Assembly (NCBI RefSeq): GCF_036323735.1
Contig: NC_086034.1
Location: 41,229,439-41,293,438, forward strand
DNA from: Rattus norvegicus
Taxonomy: Eukaryota; Chordata; Mammalia; Rodentia; Muridae
Direction of reading: 5' to 3'
Length of the DNA: 64,000 nucleotides
The position numbers were made by a program, and so were the translations under genes. Shown here piece by piece: positions 24,796 through 39,348 of this stretch. Within the stretch, counting starts at the first letter, position 1. Each line of letters begins with the position of its first letter. The notes beneath the pieces are model-generated. The model did not search any database. It saw only the letters and a program-made list of their open reading frames with translations, and was not told the origin of the DNA.

Positions 24796-27700
24796 AACGA
24801 ACTGAAACACTGTTTTTTGTCAATTCAGTTAGTTCCCATTAGCAGGCTCTATAAATATGTGTACTTATAAAGATTTATTGAAAATACATAAGAGGAACCT
24901 AAGTAACTTGGTGAATTCACATAGTTCCCAATAAGCCGCAATAGTAATTAGAGGACTATCAGGGATATTGAAAAATTTTCACGAACGGAATCAAAATTTC
25001 TTCCCGTATTCAGTGAGTTCCCAATGGACATGCTTGTGTGAGTGTGCTTTTCAATATATAGCAACCTTTTCACCAGCGGAATCTAAGTATCTTGGTGAAT
25101 TCACTAGGTTCCCAATAGGATTCGCAAGTAATAAGGGTACTATTCAAGACAGAGCAACATTTTAAGGAACGAAAACACTGTTTCTTTGTGAATTCAATTA
25201 GTTCCCATTAGCAGGCTCTAGAAATATGTGTACTTTTAAAGATTTGTCGAAAATACATAAGATGAATCTAAGTCACTTGGTGAATTCAGTTAGTTCCCAA
25301 TAGGCCGCAATAGTAATTAGTGGACTGTTCGGGATATAGAAAAATTTTCACGAACGTAATCAAAATTTCTAAGCGACTTCAGTTAGTTCGAAATGGGACA
25401 TGCTTGTATGAGTGTGCTTTTCAAGATATAGCAACATTTTCAGGAGCAGAATCTAAGTATCATGGTGAATTCACTAGGTTCCCAATAAGATTTGCATGTC
25501 ATAAGGGTACTATTCAAGAGAGAGTAACATTTTAACGTACTGAAACTCTGTTTCTTTGTGAATTCAGTTAGTTCCCATTAGCAGGCTCTAGTAATATATG
25601 TACTTTTAAGGATTTGTCTAAAATACCTGAGACGAATCTAAGTCACTTGGTGAATTCAGTTAGTTCCCAATAGGCCGGAATAGTAATTAGTGGACTGTTC
25701 GGGATATAGAAAAATTTTCACGAACGGAATCAAAATTTCTAGGCGAATTCAGTGAGTTCCCAATGGGACATGCTTGTATGAGTATGCTTTTAAATATATA
25801 GCAATCATTTCAAGAAAGGATTCTAAGTATCATCGTGAATTCACTAGGTTCCCAATAGGATTCGCATGTAATAAGGGTACTATTCTAGATAGAGCAACAT
25901 TATAACTACTTGAAACACTGTTTATTTGTGAATTCAGTTGGGTCTATTAGCAGGCTCTAGTAATATGTGTACTATTAAAGATTTATCGAAAATTCATAAG
26001 ACGAATCTAAGTCACTTGGTGAATTCAGTTAGTTCCCAATAGGCCGCAGTTGTAATTTGTGGACTTTACGGGATATAGCTAAATTTTCGAAAACGGCATC
26101 AAAATTTCTAGGCGAATTCACTGAGTTCCCAATGGGACATGCTTGTATGACTGTGCTTTTCAAGATATAGCAACATTTTCACTAGAGGAATCTAAGTATC
26201 ATCGTGAATTCAGTAGGTTTCCAATAGGATTCGCATGTAATAAGGGTACTATTCAAGATAGAGCAACATTATACCTACTTGAAACACTGTTTCTTTGTGA
26301 ATTCAGTTAGTTTCCATTAGCAGGCTCTAGTAGTATGTGTACTTCTATGATTTATCGAAAATACATAAGACGAATCTAAGTAACTTGGTGAATTCAGTTA
26401 GTTCCAAATAGGCCGCAATAGTAATTAGTGGACTGTTCGCGATATAGCAAAATTTTCACGAATGGCATCAAAATTTCTAATTGAATTCAGTGAGTTCCCA
26501 ATGGGACATGATTGTATGACGGTGCTTTTCAAGATATAGCAACATTTTCACGAGAGGAATCTAAGTATCATGGTGAATTCACACATGTAATCGCATGTAA
26601 TAAGGGTAAGACAGAGCAACATTTTAACGAACTGAAACACTGTTTCTTTGTGAATTCAGTTAGTTCCACTTAGCAGGTTCTAGTAGTATGTGTACTTTTA
26701 GAGATTTCTCAAAAATACATGAGACGAATCTAAGTAACTTGATGAATTCAGTTAGTTCCCAATAGGCCGCAATAGTAATTAGTGGACTGTTCGCGATATA
26801 GAAAAATTTTGACGAACGGAATCAAAATTTCTAGGCGAATTCAGTTGGTTCCCAATGGGACATGCTTGTATCACTGTGCTTTTAAAGATATAGCAATCAT
26901 TTCAAGAAAGGAATCTAAGTATCATCGTGAATTCACTATGTTCCCAATAGGATTCGCATGTAATAAGAGTACTATTTGAGATAGAGCAACATTATAACTA
27001 CTTGAAACACTGTTTATTTGTGAATTCAGTTAGTTCCCATTAGCAGGCTCTAGTAATATGTGTACTTTTAAAGATTTATCGAAAATACATGAGACGAATC
27101 TAAATCACTTGGTGAATTCAGTTATTTCCCAATATGCCGCAATAGTAATTAGTGGACTGTTCGGTGTATAGAAAAATTTTCACGATCAGAATCAAAATTT
27201 CTAGGCGAATTCAGTGAGTTCCCAATGGGACATGCTTGTATGAGTGTGCTTTTCAAGATATAGCAACATTTCCAGGAGCGGAATCTACGTATTATGGTGA
27301 ATTAACTAGGTTCCCTATAGGATTCACATGTAATAAGGCTATTATTCAAGATAGAGCAACATTTTAACGAACTGAAACACTGTTTCTTTGTGAATTCTGT
27401 TATTCCCATTAGCAGGCTCTAGTAATATGTGTACTTTTAAAGATTTATCGAAAATACATAGGACGAATCTAAGTAACTGGTGAATTCAGTTAGTTCCCAA
27501 TAGGCCGGAATAGTTACTAGTGGACAGTTCGTGGTATAGAAAATTTTCACGAACAGAATCAAAATTTCTAGGCGAATTCAGTAAGTTCCCAATGGAACAT
27601 GCTTGTATGAGTGTGCTTTTCAAATATAGCAACATTTCACGAACGGATCTAAGTATCATGGTGAATTCACTAGGTTCCCAATAGGATTCGCCTGTAATAA

Positions 27701-28931
27701 GGGTACTATTCAAGAGAGAGAGCAACATTTTAACGAACTGAAACACTGTTTTTTGTCAATTCAGTTAGTTCCCATTAGCAGGCTCTATAAATATGTGTAC
27801 TTATAAAGATTTATTGAAAATACATAAGAGGAACCTAAGTAACTTGGTGAATTCACATAGTTCCCAATAAGCCGCAATAGTAATTAGAGGACTATCAGGG
27901 ATATTGAAAAATTTTCTCGAACGGAATCAAAATTTCTTCCCGTATTCAGTGAGTTCCCAATGGGACATGCTTGTATGAGTGTGCTTTTCAATATATAGCA
28001 ACCTTTTCACCAGCGGAATCTAAGTATCTTGGTGAATTCACTAGGTTCCCAATAGGATTCGCAAGTAATAAGGGTACTATTCAAGACAGAGCAACATTTT
28101 AAGGAACGAAAACACTGTTTCTTTGTGAATTCAGTTAGTTCCCATTAGCAGGCTCTAGAAATATGTGTACTGTTAAAGATTTGTCGAAAATACATAAGAG
28201 GAACCTAAGTAACTTGGTGAATTCAGTTAGTTCCCAATAGGCCGCAATAGTTATTAGTGGACTGTTCGTGATATAGAAAAAATTTCACGAACGGAATCAC
28301 AATTTCTAGGCGAATTCAGTAAGTTCCCTATGGGACATGCTTGTATCAGTGTGCTTTTCAAGATATAGCAAACATTTCACGAAGGGAATCTACGTATCAT
28401 GGTCAATTCACTAGGTTCCCAATCAGATTCGCATATAATAAGGGTACTATTCAAGAGAGAGCAACATTTTAACGAACTGAAACACTGATTTTTGTGAATT
28501 CAGTTAGTTCCCATTACCAGGCTCTACAAATATGTGTACTCTTAAAGATTATTGAAAATACATAAGAGGAACCTAAGAAACTTGGTGAATTCAATTAGTT
28601 CCCAATAGGCCGCAGTGGTAATTAGAGGACTGTTAGGGATATAGAAAAATTTTCACGAACGGAATCAAAATTTCTTCCCGTATTCAGTGAGTTCCCAATG
28701 TGACATGCTTGTATGAGTGTGCTTTCCAAGGTATAGCAACATTTTCAGAAGCAGAATCTAAATATCATGGTGAATTCACTAGGTTCCCAATAAGATTCGC
28801 ATGTAATAAGGGTACTATTCAAGGTATAGCAACATTTTCAGAAGCAGAATCTAAGTATCATGGTGAATTCACTAGGTTCCCAATAAGATTCGCATGTAAT
28901 AAGGGTACTATTCAAGGGAGAGCAACATTTT
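24796..28931. repeat. 4,136-bp satellite block, copy a
   Basis: Eleven 370-bp units plus one extra 93-bp subunit, less about 27 bp. It repeats head to tail at 28932-33067 and again at 42026-46161. Markers carried by every copy: CAATTCAG replacing GAATTCAG at its start, a deletion of about 28 bp in subunit C (ACACATGTAATCGCATG, here near 26,580), GCCGCAGTTGTAATTTGTGG in subunit A, and the doubled 93-bp piece at its end (28,731-28,916). The upstream stretch 22,230-24,795 is a shorter relative lacking one unit. Confidence 0.85.
28731..28916. repeat. doubled 93-bp B/C hybrid subunit
   Basis: A 93-bp stretch (28731-28823) is repeated immediately at 28824-28916. It runs from the TTCAAG position in the middle of subunit B to the equivalent TTCAAG position in subunit C, so the extra piece is a B/C fusion produced by exchange between non-allelic subunits. 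It breaks the A-B-C-D order locally. Inherited copies occur at 32,867-33,052 and 45,961-46,146. Confidence 0.88.
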
Positions 28932-31900
28932 AACGTACTGAAACACTGTTTTTTGTCAATTCAGTTAGTTCCCATTAGCAGGCTCTATAAATATGTGTAC
29001 TTATAAAGATTTATTGAAAATACATAAGAGGAACCTAAGTAACTTGGTGAATTCACATAGTTCCCAATAAGCCGCAATAGTAATTAGAGGACTATTAGGG
29101 ATATTGAAAAATTTTCACGAACGGAATCAAAATTTCTTCCCGTATTCAGTGAGTTCCCAATGGACATGCTTGTGTGAGTGTGCTTTTCAATATATAGCAA
29201 CCTTTTCACCAGCGGAATCTAAGTATCTTGGTGAATTCACTAGGTTCCCAATAGGATTCGCAAGTAATAAGGGTACTATTCAAGACAGAGCAACATTTTA
29301 AGGAACGAAAACACTGTTTCTTTGTGAATTCAATTAGTTCCCATTAGCAGGCTCTAGAAATATGTGTACTTTTAAAGATTTGTCGAAAATACATAAGATG
29401 AATCTAAGTCACTTGGTGAATTCAGTTAGTTCCCAATAGGCCGCAATAGTAATTAGTGGACTGTTCGGGATATAGAAAAATTTTCACGAACGTAATCAAA
29501 ATTTCTAAGCGACTTCAGTTAGTTCGAAATGGGACATGCTTGTATGAGTGTGCTTTTCAAGATATAGCAACATTTTCAGGAGCAGAATCTAAGTATCATG
29601 GTGAATTCACTAGGTTCCCAATAAGATTTGCATGTCATAAGGGTACTATTCAAGAGAGAGTAACATTTTAACGTACTGAAACTCTGTTTCTTTGTGAATT
29701 CAGTTAGTTCCCATTAGCAGGCTCTAGTAATATATGTACTTTTAAGGATTTGTCTAAAATACCTGAGACGAATCTAAGTCACTTGGTGAATTCAGTTAGT
29801 TCCCAATAGGCCGGAATAGTAATTAGTGGACTGTTCGGGATATAGAAAAATTTTCACGAACGGAATCAAAATTTCTAGGCGAATTCAGTGAGTTCCCAAT
29901 GGGACATGCTTGTATGAGTATGCTTTTAAATATATAGCAATCATTTCAAGAAAGGATTCTAAGTATCATCGTGAATTCACTAGGTTCCCAATAGGATTCG
30001 CATGTAATAAGGGTACTATTCTAGATAGAGCAACATTATAACTACTTGAAACACTGTTTATTTGTGAATTCAGTTGGGTCTATTAGCAGGCTCTAGTAAT
30101 ATGTGTACTATTAAAGATTTATCGAAAATTCATAAGACGAATCTAAGTCACTTGGTGAATTCAGTTAGTTCCCAATAGGCCGCAGTTGTAATTTGTGGAC
30201 TTTACGGGATATAGCTAAATTTTCGAAAACGGCATCAAAATTTCTAGGCGAATTCACTGAGTTCCCAATGGGACATGCTTGTATGACTGTGCTTTTCAAG
30301 ATATAGCAACATTTTCACTAGAGGAATCTAAGTATCATCGTGAATTCAGTAGGTTTCCAATAGGATTCGCATGTAATAAGGGTACTATTCAAGATAGAGC
30401 AACATTATACCTACTTGAAACACTGTTTCTTTGTGAATTCAGTTAGTTTCCATTAGCAGGCTCTAGTAGTATGTGTACTTCTATGATTTATCGAAAATAC
30501 ATAAGACGAATCTAAGTAACTTGGTGAATTCAGTTAGTTCCAAATAGGCCGCAATAGTAATTAGTGGACTGTTCGCGATATAGCAAAATTTTCACGAATG
30601 GCATCAAAATTTCTAATTGAATTCAGTGAGTTCCCAATGGGACATGATTGTATGACGGTGCTTTTCAAGATATAGCAACATTTTCACGAGAGGAATCTAA
30701 GTATCATGGTGAATTCACACATGTAATCGCATGTAATAAGGGTAAGACAGAGCAACATTTTAACGAACTGAAACACTGTTTCTTTGTGAATTCAGTTAGT
30801 TCCACTTAGCAGGTTCTAGTAGTATGTGTACTTTTAGAGATTTCTCAAAAATACATGAGACGAATCTAAGTAACTTGATGAATTCAGTTAGTTCCCAATA
30901 GGCCGCAATAGTAATTAGTGGACTGTTCGCGATATAGAAAAATTTTGACGAACGGAATCAAAATTTCTAGGCGAATTCAGTTGGTTCCCAATGGGACATG
31001 CTTGTATCACTGTGCTTTTAAAGATATAGCAATCATTTCAAGAAAGGAATCTAAGTATCATCGTGAATTCACTATGTTCCCAATAGGATTCGCATGTAAT
31101 AAGAGTACTATTTGAGATAGAGCAACATTATAACTACTTGAAACACTGTTTATTTGTGAATTCAGTTAGTTCCCATTAGCAGGCTCTAGTAATATGTGTA
31201 CTTTTAAAGATTTATCGAAAATACATGAGACGAATCTAAATCACTTGGTGAATTCAGTTATTTCCCAATATGCCGCAATAGTAATTAGTGGACTGTTCGG
31301 TGTATAGAAAAATTTTCACGATCAGAATCAAAATTTCTAGGCGAATTCAGTGAGTTCCCAATGGGACATGCTTGTATGAGTGTGCTTTTCAAGATATAGC
31401 AACATTTCCAGGAGCGGAATCTACGTATTATGGTGAATTAACTAGGTTCCCTATAGGATTCACATGTAATAAGGCTATTATTCAAGATAGAGCAACATTT
31501 TAACGAACTGAAACACTGTTTCTTTGTGAATTCTGTTATTCCCATTAGCAGGCTCTAGTAATATGTGTACTTTTAAAGATTTATCGAAAATACATAGGAC
31601 GAATCTAAGTAACTGGTGAATTCAGTTAGTTCCCAATAGGCCGGAATAGTTACTAGTGGACAGTTCGTGGTATAGAAAATTTTCACGAACAGAATCAAAA
31701 TTTCTAGGCGAATTCAGTAAGTTCCCAATGGAACATGCTTGTATGAGTGTGCTTTTCAAATATAGCAACATTTCACGAACGGATCTAAGTATCATGGTGA
31801 ATTCACTAGGTTCCCAATAGGATTCGCCTGTAATAAGGGTACTATTCAAGAGAGAGAGCAACATTTTAACGAACTGAAACACTGTTTTTTGTCAATTCAG

Positions 31901-33067
31901 TTAGTTCCCATTAGCAGGCTCTATAAATATGTGTACTTATAAAGATTTATTGAAAATACATAAGAGGAACCTAAGTAACTTGGTGAATTCACATAGTTCC
32001 CAATAAGCCGCAATAGTAATTAGAGGACTATCAGGGATATTGAAAAATTTTCTCGAACGGAATCAAAATTTCTTCCCGTATTCAGTGAGTTCCCAATGGG
32101 ACATGCTTGTATGAGTGTGCTTTTCAATATATAGCAACCTTTTCACCAGCGGAATCTAAGTATCTTGGTGAATTCACTAGGTTCCCAATAGGATTCGCAA
32201 GTAATAAGGGTACTATTCAAGACAGAGCAACATTTTAAGGAACGAAAACACTGTTTCTTTGTGAATTCAGTTAGTTCCCATTAGCAGGCTCTAGAAATAT
32301 GTGTACTGTTAAAGATTTGTCGAAAATACATAAGAGGAACCTAAGTAACTTGGTGAATTCAGTTAGTTCCCAATAGGCCGCAATAGTTATTAGTGGACTG
32401 TTCGTGATATAGAAAAAATTTCACGAACGGAATCACAATTTCTAGGCGAATTCAGTAAGTTCCCTATGGGACATGCTTGTATCAGTGTGCTTTTCAAGAT
32501 ATAGCAAACATTTCACGAAGGGAATCTACGTATCATGGTCAATTCACTAGGTTCCCAATCAGATTCGCATATAATAAGGGTACTATTCAAGAGAGAGCAA
32601 CATTTTAACGAACTGAAACACTGATTTTTGTGAATTCAGTTAGTTCCCATTACCAGGCTCTACAAATATGTGTACTCTTAAAGATTATTGAAAATACATA
32701 AGAGGAACCTAAGAAACTTGGTGAATTCAATTAGTTCCCAATAGGCCGCAGTGGTAATTAGAGGACTGTTAGGGATATAGAAAAATTTTCACGAACGGAA
32801 TCAAAATTTCTTCCCGTATTCAGTGAGTTCCCAATGTGACATGCTTGTATGAGTGTGCTTTCCAAGGTATAGCAACATTTTCAGAAGCAGAATCTAAATA
32901 TCATGGTGAATTCACTAGGTTCCCAATAAGATTCGCATGTAATAAGGGTACTATTCAAGGTATAGCAACATTTTCAGAAGCAGAATCTAAGTATCATGGT
33001 GAATTCACTAGGTTCCCAATAAGATTCGCATGTAATAAGGGTACTATTCAAGGGAGAGCAACATTTT
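28932..33067. repeat. 4,136-bp satellite block, copy b
   Basis: Direct tandem copy of 24796-28931 at constant offset 4,136. I found only scattered single-base differences, for example TATTAGG/TATCAGG near the start. Together with the following 1,941-bp block it was copied as a unit to 42,026-48,494. Confidence 0.85.
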
Positions 33068-35008
33068 AACGAACTGAATCACTGTTTCTTTGTGAATTCA
33101 GTTATTTCCCATTATCAGGCACTAGTAATATGTGTACTTTTAAAGATTTGTCTAAAATACATAAGACGAATCTAAGTAATTTGGTGAATTCAGTTAGTTC
33201 CCAATAGGCCGGAATAGTAATTAGCAGACTGTTCGGGATCTAGAAAAATTTTCACTAACGGAATTAAAATTTCAAGGCGAATTCAGTGAGTTCCCAGTGG
33301 GACATGCTTCTGTGACTGTGCTTTTCAAGCTATAGCAACATTTTCAGGAGCGGAATCTAAGAATCATGGTGAATTAACCGGTTACCAATAATATTCACAT
33401 GTAATAAGGCTATTATTCAAGATAGAGCAACATTTTAACGAACTGAAACACTGTTTCTTTGTGAATTCTGTTAGTTCCCATTAGCAGTCTCTAGTAATAT
33501 GTGTACTTTTAAAGATTTATCGAAAATACATAAGACGAATCTAAGTCACTTGGTGAATTCAGTTAGATCCCAATAGTCCGCAATAGTAATTAGTGGACTG
33601 TTCGGGATATAGCAAAATTTTGACGAACGGAATCAAAATTTCTAGGCGAATTCAGTGAGTTCCCAATGAGAGATGCTTGTATGAGTGTGCTTTTAAACAT
33701 ATAGCAATCATTTCAAGAAAGGATTCTAAGTATCATCGTGAATTCACTAGGTTCCCAATAGGATTCGCATGTAATAAGGGTACTATTCAAGATAGAGCAA
33801 CGTTATAACTACTTGAAACACTATTTATTTGTGAATTCTGTTAGGTCCCATTAGCAGGCTCTAGTAATATGTGTACTTCTAAAGATTTATCGAAAATACA
33901 TAAGAAGAATCTAAGTAACTTGGTGAATTCAGTTAGTTCCCAATAGGCCGCAATAGTAATTAGTGGACTGTTCGCGATATAGAAAAATTTTCACGAACGG
34001 CATCAAAATTTCTAGGCGTATTCAGTGAGTTCCCAATGGGACATGCCTGTATGACTGTGCTTTTCAAGATATAGCAACATTTTCACGAGAGGAATCTAAG
34101 TATCATGGTGAATTCACTAGGTGCCCAATAGGGATCGCATGTAATAAGGGTAATATTGAAGAGAGAGAAACATTTTAACGAACTGAAACACTGTTTCTTT
34201 GTGCATTCTGTTACTTCCCATTAGCAGGCTCTAGTAATATGTGTACTTTTAAAGATTTATTTAAAATACATAAGACGAATCTAAGTAACTTGGTGAATTC
34301 AGTTAGTTCCCAATAGGCCTCAATAATTATTAGTGGACTGTCCGTGATATAGAAAAATTTTCACGTACGGAATCACAATTTCTACGCGAATTAAGTAAGT
34401 TCCCTATGGGACATGCTTGTATCAGTGTGCTTTTCAAGTTATAGCAAACATTTCACGAACGGAATCTATGTATCATGGTCAATTCACTAGGTTCCCAATA
34501 GGATTCGCATGTAATAAGGGTACTATTCAAGAGAGAGCAACATTTTAACGAACTGAAACACTGATTTTTGTGAATTCAGTTAGTTCCCATTAGCAGGCTC
34601 TAGAAATATGTATACTTTTAAAGATTTATTGAAAATACATAAGCGGAACCTAAATAACTTGGTGAATTCAGTTAGTTCCCAATAGGCCGCAATAGTAATT
34701 AGAGGACTGTTAGGGCTATAGAAAAATTTTCACAAACGGAATCAAAAATTCTAGGCGAATTCAGTGAGTTCCCAATGGGACATGCTTGTATGAGTGTGCT
34801 TTTCAATATAGAGCAACATGTTAAGGAACGGAATCTAAGTATTATGGTGAATTCACTAGGTTCCCAATAAGATTCGCATGTAATAAGGGTACTATTCAAG
34901 GGAGAGTAACATTTTCAGAAACAGAATCTAAGTATCATGGTGAATTCACTAGGTTCCCAATAAGATTCGCATGTAATAAGGGTACTATTCAAGGGAGAGC
35001 AACATTTT
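33068..35008. repeat. 1,941-bp satellite block (21 subunits), single copy plus partial
   Basis: Starts at AACGAACTGAATCACTG, with a rare T in the otherwise AAACACTG motif, and the same string recurs at 35,009. The length is 5.25 units, that is 21 subunits, so the block contains a B/C-type extra subunit (about 34,900-35,000). The partial second copy (35,009-35,400) stops at the super-repeat junction. Markers include AATTAACCGGTTACCAATAA and CAGACTGTTCGGGATCTAG. Confidence 0.85.
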
Positions 35009-37500
35009 AACGAACTGAATCACTGTTTCTTTGTGAATTCAGTTATTTCCCATTATCAGGCACTAGTAATATGTGTACTTTTAAAGATTTGTCTAAAATA
35101 CATAAGACGAATCTAAGTAATTTGGTGAATTCAGTTAGTTCCCAATAGGCCGGAATAGTAATTAGCAGACTGTTCGGGATCTAGAAAAATTTTCACTAAC
35201 GGAATTAAAATTTCAAGGCGAATTCAGTGAGTTCCCAGTGGGACATGCTTCTGTGACTGTCCTTTTCAAGCTATAGCAACATTTTCAGGAGCGGAATCTA
35301 AGAATCATGGTGAATTAACCGGTTACCAATAATATTCACATGTAATAAGGCTATTATTCAAGATAGAGCAACATTTTAACGAACTGAAACACTGTTTCTT
35401 TGTGAATTCTGTTAGTTCCGATTAGCAGGCTCTAGTAGTATGTGTACTTTTAAAGATTTATCGAAAATCCATAAGACGAATCTCAGTAACTTGGTGAATT
35501 CAGTTAGTTCCCTATAGGCCGCAATAGTTATTAGTGGACTGTTCGTGATATAGAAAATTTTTCACGAACGGAATCAAAATTTCTAGGCGAATTCAGGGAG
35601 TTCCCAATGGGACATGCTTGTATGACTGTGCTTTTCAAGATATAGCAACATTTTCAAGAGCGGAATCTAAGTATCATGGTGAATTCACAACGTTCCCAAT
35701 AGGAATCACATGTAATAAGGGTAATATTCAAGAGAGAGCAACATTTTAACGAACTTAAAAACAGTTTCTTTGTGAATTCAGTTAGTTCCCATTAGCAGGC
35801 TCTAGTAATATGTGTACTTTTAGAGATTTCTCGAAAATACATAAGACGAATCTAAGTAACTCGGTGAATTCAGTTAGTTCCCAATAGGCCGCAGTAGTAA
35901 TTAGAGGACTGTTAGGGATATAGAAAAATTTTCCCCAACGGAATCAAAATTTCTTCCCGTATTCAGTGAGTTCCCAAATTGACATGCTTGTATGAGTGTG
36001 CTTTTAAGATATAGCAACCTTTTCACCAGCAGAATCTAAGTATCTTAGTGAATTCACTAAGTTCTTAATAGGATTCGCACGTAATAAGCGTACTATTCAA
36101 GAGAGAGTAACGTTTTAAGCAACTGAAACACTGTTTCTTTGTGAATTCAGTTAGTTCCCATTAGCAGGCTCTAGTAATATGTGTACTTTTAGAGATTTGT
36201 CGAAAATACATAACACGAATCTAAGTCACTTGGTGAATTCAGTTAGTTCCCAGTAGGCCGCAATAGTAATTAGTGGATTGTTCGGGATATAGAAAAATTT
36301 TGAAGAACGGAATCAAAATTTCTAGGCGAATTCAGTTAGTTCCCAATGGGACATGCTTGTATGAGTGTGCTTTTAAAGATATAGCAATCATTTCAAGAAA
36401 GGAATCTAATATTCATGCTGAATTCACTAGGTTCCCAATAGGATTCACATATAATAAGGGTACTATTCAAGATAGAGCAACATTATACTACTTGAAACAC
36501 TGTTTATTGGTGAATTGAGGTAGTTCCATTAGCAAGCTCTAGTTATATGTGTACTTTTAAAGATTTGTCGAAAATACGTGAGACGAATCTAAGTCACTTC
36601 GTGAATTCAGTTAGTTCCCAATAGGCTGCAATAGTAATAGTGGACAGTTCGGGATATAGAAAAATTTTCACCAACGGAATCAAACTTTCTGGGCGAATTC
36701 AGTGAGTTCCCAAAGGGACATACTTGTATGAGTGTGCTTTTCAAGATATAGCAACTTTTTCACGAACGGAATCTAAGTATCTTGGTGAATACACTAGGTT
36801 CCCAGTAGGATTCGCATGTAATAAGGGTCCTATTCAAGGGAGAGCAACATTTTAACGAACTGAAACACTGTTTCTTTATTAATTCAGTTAGTTCTCATAA
36901 GCAGGCTCTAGTAATATGTGCACTTTTAAAGATTTGTCGAAAATACATTAGACGAATCTAAGTAACTTGGTGAATTCAGTTAGTTCCCAATAGGCTGCAA
37001 TAGTAATTAGTGGACTGTTAGGTGTATACAAAAATTTACACGAACGGAATCAAAATACCTAAGCGAATTCAGTGAGTTCACAGTGGGACATGCTTCTGAG
37101 ACTGTGCTTTTCAAGCTATACCAACATTTTCAGGAGCGGAATCTAAGAATCATGGTGAATTAACCAGGTTACCAATAGTATTCACATGTAATAAGGCTAT
37201 TATTCAAGATAGAGCAACATTTTAACGAACTGAAACACTGTTTCTTTGTGAATTCTGTTATTCCCATTAGCAGGCTCTAGTAATATGTGTACTTTTAAAG
37301 ATTTATCGAAAATACATAAGACGAATCTAAGTAACTTGGTGAATTCAGTTAGTTCCCAATAGGCTGGAATACTTATTAGTGGACTATTCGTGGTATAGAA
37401 AAATTTTCACGAACGGAATCAAAATTTCTAGGCGAATTCAGTAAGTTACCAATGGAACATGCTTCTATGAGTGTGCTTTTCAAGATATAGCAACATTTCA

Positions 37501-39348
37501 CGAACGGAATCTAAATATCATGGTGAATTCACTAGGTTCCCAATAGGATTCGCCTGTAATTAGGGTACTATTCAAGAGAGAGAGCAACATTTTGACGAAC
37601 TGAAACACTGTTTTTTGTCAATTCAGTTAGTTCCCATTAGCAGGCTCTGGAAATATGTGTACGTATAAAGATTTATTGAAAATACATAAGAGGAACCTAA
37701 GTAACTTGGTGAATTCAGTTAGTTCTTAGTAGGCCGCAATAGTAATTAGTGGACTATTAGGGATATAGAAAAATTTTCACGAACGGAATCAAAATTTCTT
37801 CCCGTATTCAGTGAGTTCCCAATGGGACATGCTTGTATGAGTGTGCTTTTCAAGATATAGCAACCTTTTCACCAGCAGAATCTAAGTATCTTGGTGAATT
37901 CACTAGGTTCCCAATAGGATTCGCACGTAATAAGGGTACTACTCAAGAGAGAGCAACATTTTAACGAACTGAAACACTGTTTCTTTGTGAATTCAGTTAG
38001 TTCCCGTTAGCAGGCTCTAGAAATATGTGTACTGTTAAAGATTTGTCGAAAATACATAAGACGAATCTAAGTTACTTGGTGAATTCAGTTAGTTCCAATA
38101 GGCCGCAATAGAAATTAGTGGACTGTTCGTGGTATAGAAAAATTTTCACGAACGTAATCAAAATTTCTAAGCGACTTCAGTTAGTTCGAAATGGGACATG
38201 CTTGTATGAGTGTGCTTTTCAAGATATAGCAACATTTTCAGGAGCGGAATCTAAGTATCATGGTGAATTCACTAGGTTCCCAATAAGATTTGCATGTAAT
38301 AAGGGTACTATTCAAGAGAGAGCAACATTTTAACGAACTGAAACACTGTTTCTTTTTGAATTCAGTTAGTTCCCATTATCAGGCTCTAGTAATATGTGTA
38401 CTTTTAAAGATTTGTCTAAAATACATGAGACGAATCTAAGTCACTTGGTGAATTCAGTTAGTGCCCAATAGGTCGCAATAGTAATTAGTGGACTGTTCGG
38501 GATATAGAAAAATTTTCACGAACGGAATCAAAATTTCTAGGCGAATTCAGTTAGTTCCCAAAGGGACATGATGTATGACTGTGCTTTTCAAGATATAGCA
38601 ACATTTTCAAGAGCGGAATCTAAGTATCATGGTGAATTCACTAGGTTTCCAATAAGATTCGCATATAATAAGGGTACTATTCAAGATAGAGCAACATTAT
38701 AACTACTTGAAACACTGTTTATTTGTGAATTCAGTTAGTTCCTTTAGCAGGCTCTAGTAATATGTGTACTTTTAAAGATTTGTCGAAAATACGTTAGACG
38801 AATCTAAGTCACTTGGTGAATTCAGTTAGTTCCCAATAGGCCGCAATAGTAATTAGTGGACAGTTCGGGATATAGAAAAATTTTCACGAACGGAATCAAC
38901 CTTTCTAGGCAAATTCAGTGAGTTCCCAATGGGACATGCTTGTATGAGTGTGCTTTTCAAGATATAGTAACTTTTTCACGAACGGAATTTAAGTATCTTG
39001 GTGAATACACTAGGTTCCCAGTAGGATTCGCATGTAATAAGGGTCCTATTCAAGGGAGAGCAACATTTTAACGAACCGAAACACTGTTTCTTTATTAATT
39101 CAGTTAGTTCTCATAAGCAGGCTCTAGTAATATGTGTACTTTTAAAGATTTGTCGAAAATACATTAGACGAATCTAAGTAACTTGGAGAATTCAGTTAGT
39201 TCCCAATAGGCTGCAATAGTAATTAGTGGACAGTTGGGTGTATGCAAAAATTTTCACGAAAGGAATCAAAATTTCTAGGCGAATTCAGTGAGTTCCCAAT
39301 GGGACATGCTTGTATGAGCGTGCTTTTCAAGGTATAGCAACATTTTCA
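37501..39348. repeat. 1,848-bp satellite tandem duplication, left copy
   Basis: The strings at 37,501 (CGAACGGAATCTAAATATCA) and 37,711 (GTTAGTTCTTAGTAGG) recur at 39,349 and 39,559, spacing 1,848, or five units less 2 bp. Compared with the right copy, this one lacks exactly one 370-bp unit after about 38,690: AACATTATAACTACTTG here stands where the right copy has AACATTAAAACTACTTG, a further unit, then AACATTATAACTACTTG at about 40,914. Confidence 0.8.

Larger units (their letters stand above)
18191..35400. repeat. about 17-kb satellite super-repeat, copy 1
   Basis: Variant-by-variant comparison shows this segment recurring from about 35,401 onward. Anchors: 18,191-19,460 matches 35,400-36,660 (offset 17,209); 19,763 matches 37,711 (offset 17,948); 19,553-22,730 matches 39,349-42,526 (offset 19,796); 22,731-24,975 matches 42,897-45,141 (offset 20,166); 28,932-35,400 matches 42,026-48,494 (offset 13,094). 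Changing offsets reflect gain or loss of whole subunits or blocks within each copy. Copy 1 contains two full 4,136-bp blocks plus a shorter related stretch, and one 1,941-bp block plus a partial one. Confidence 0.7.
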
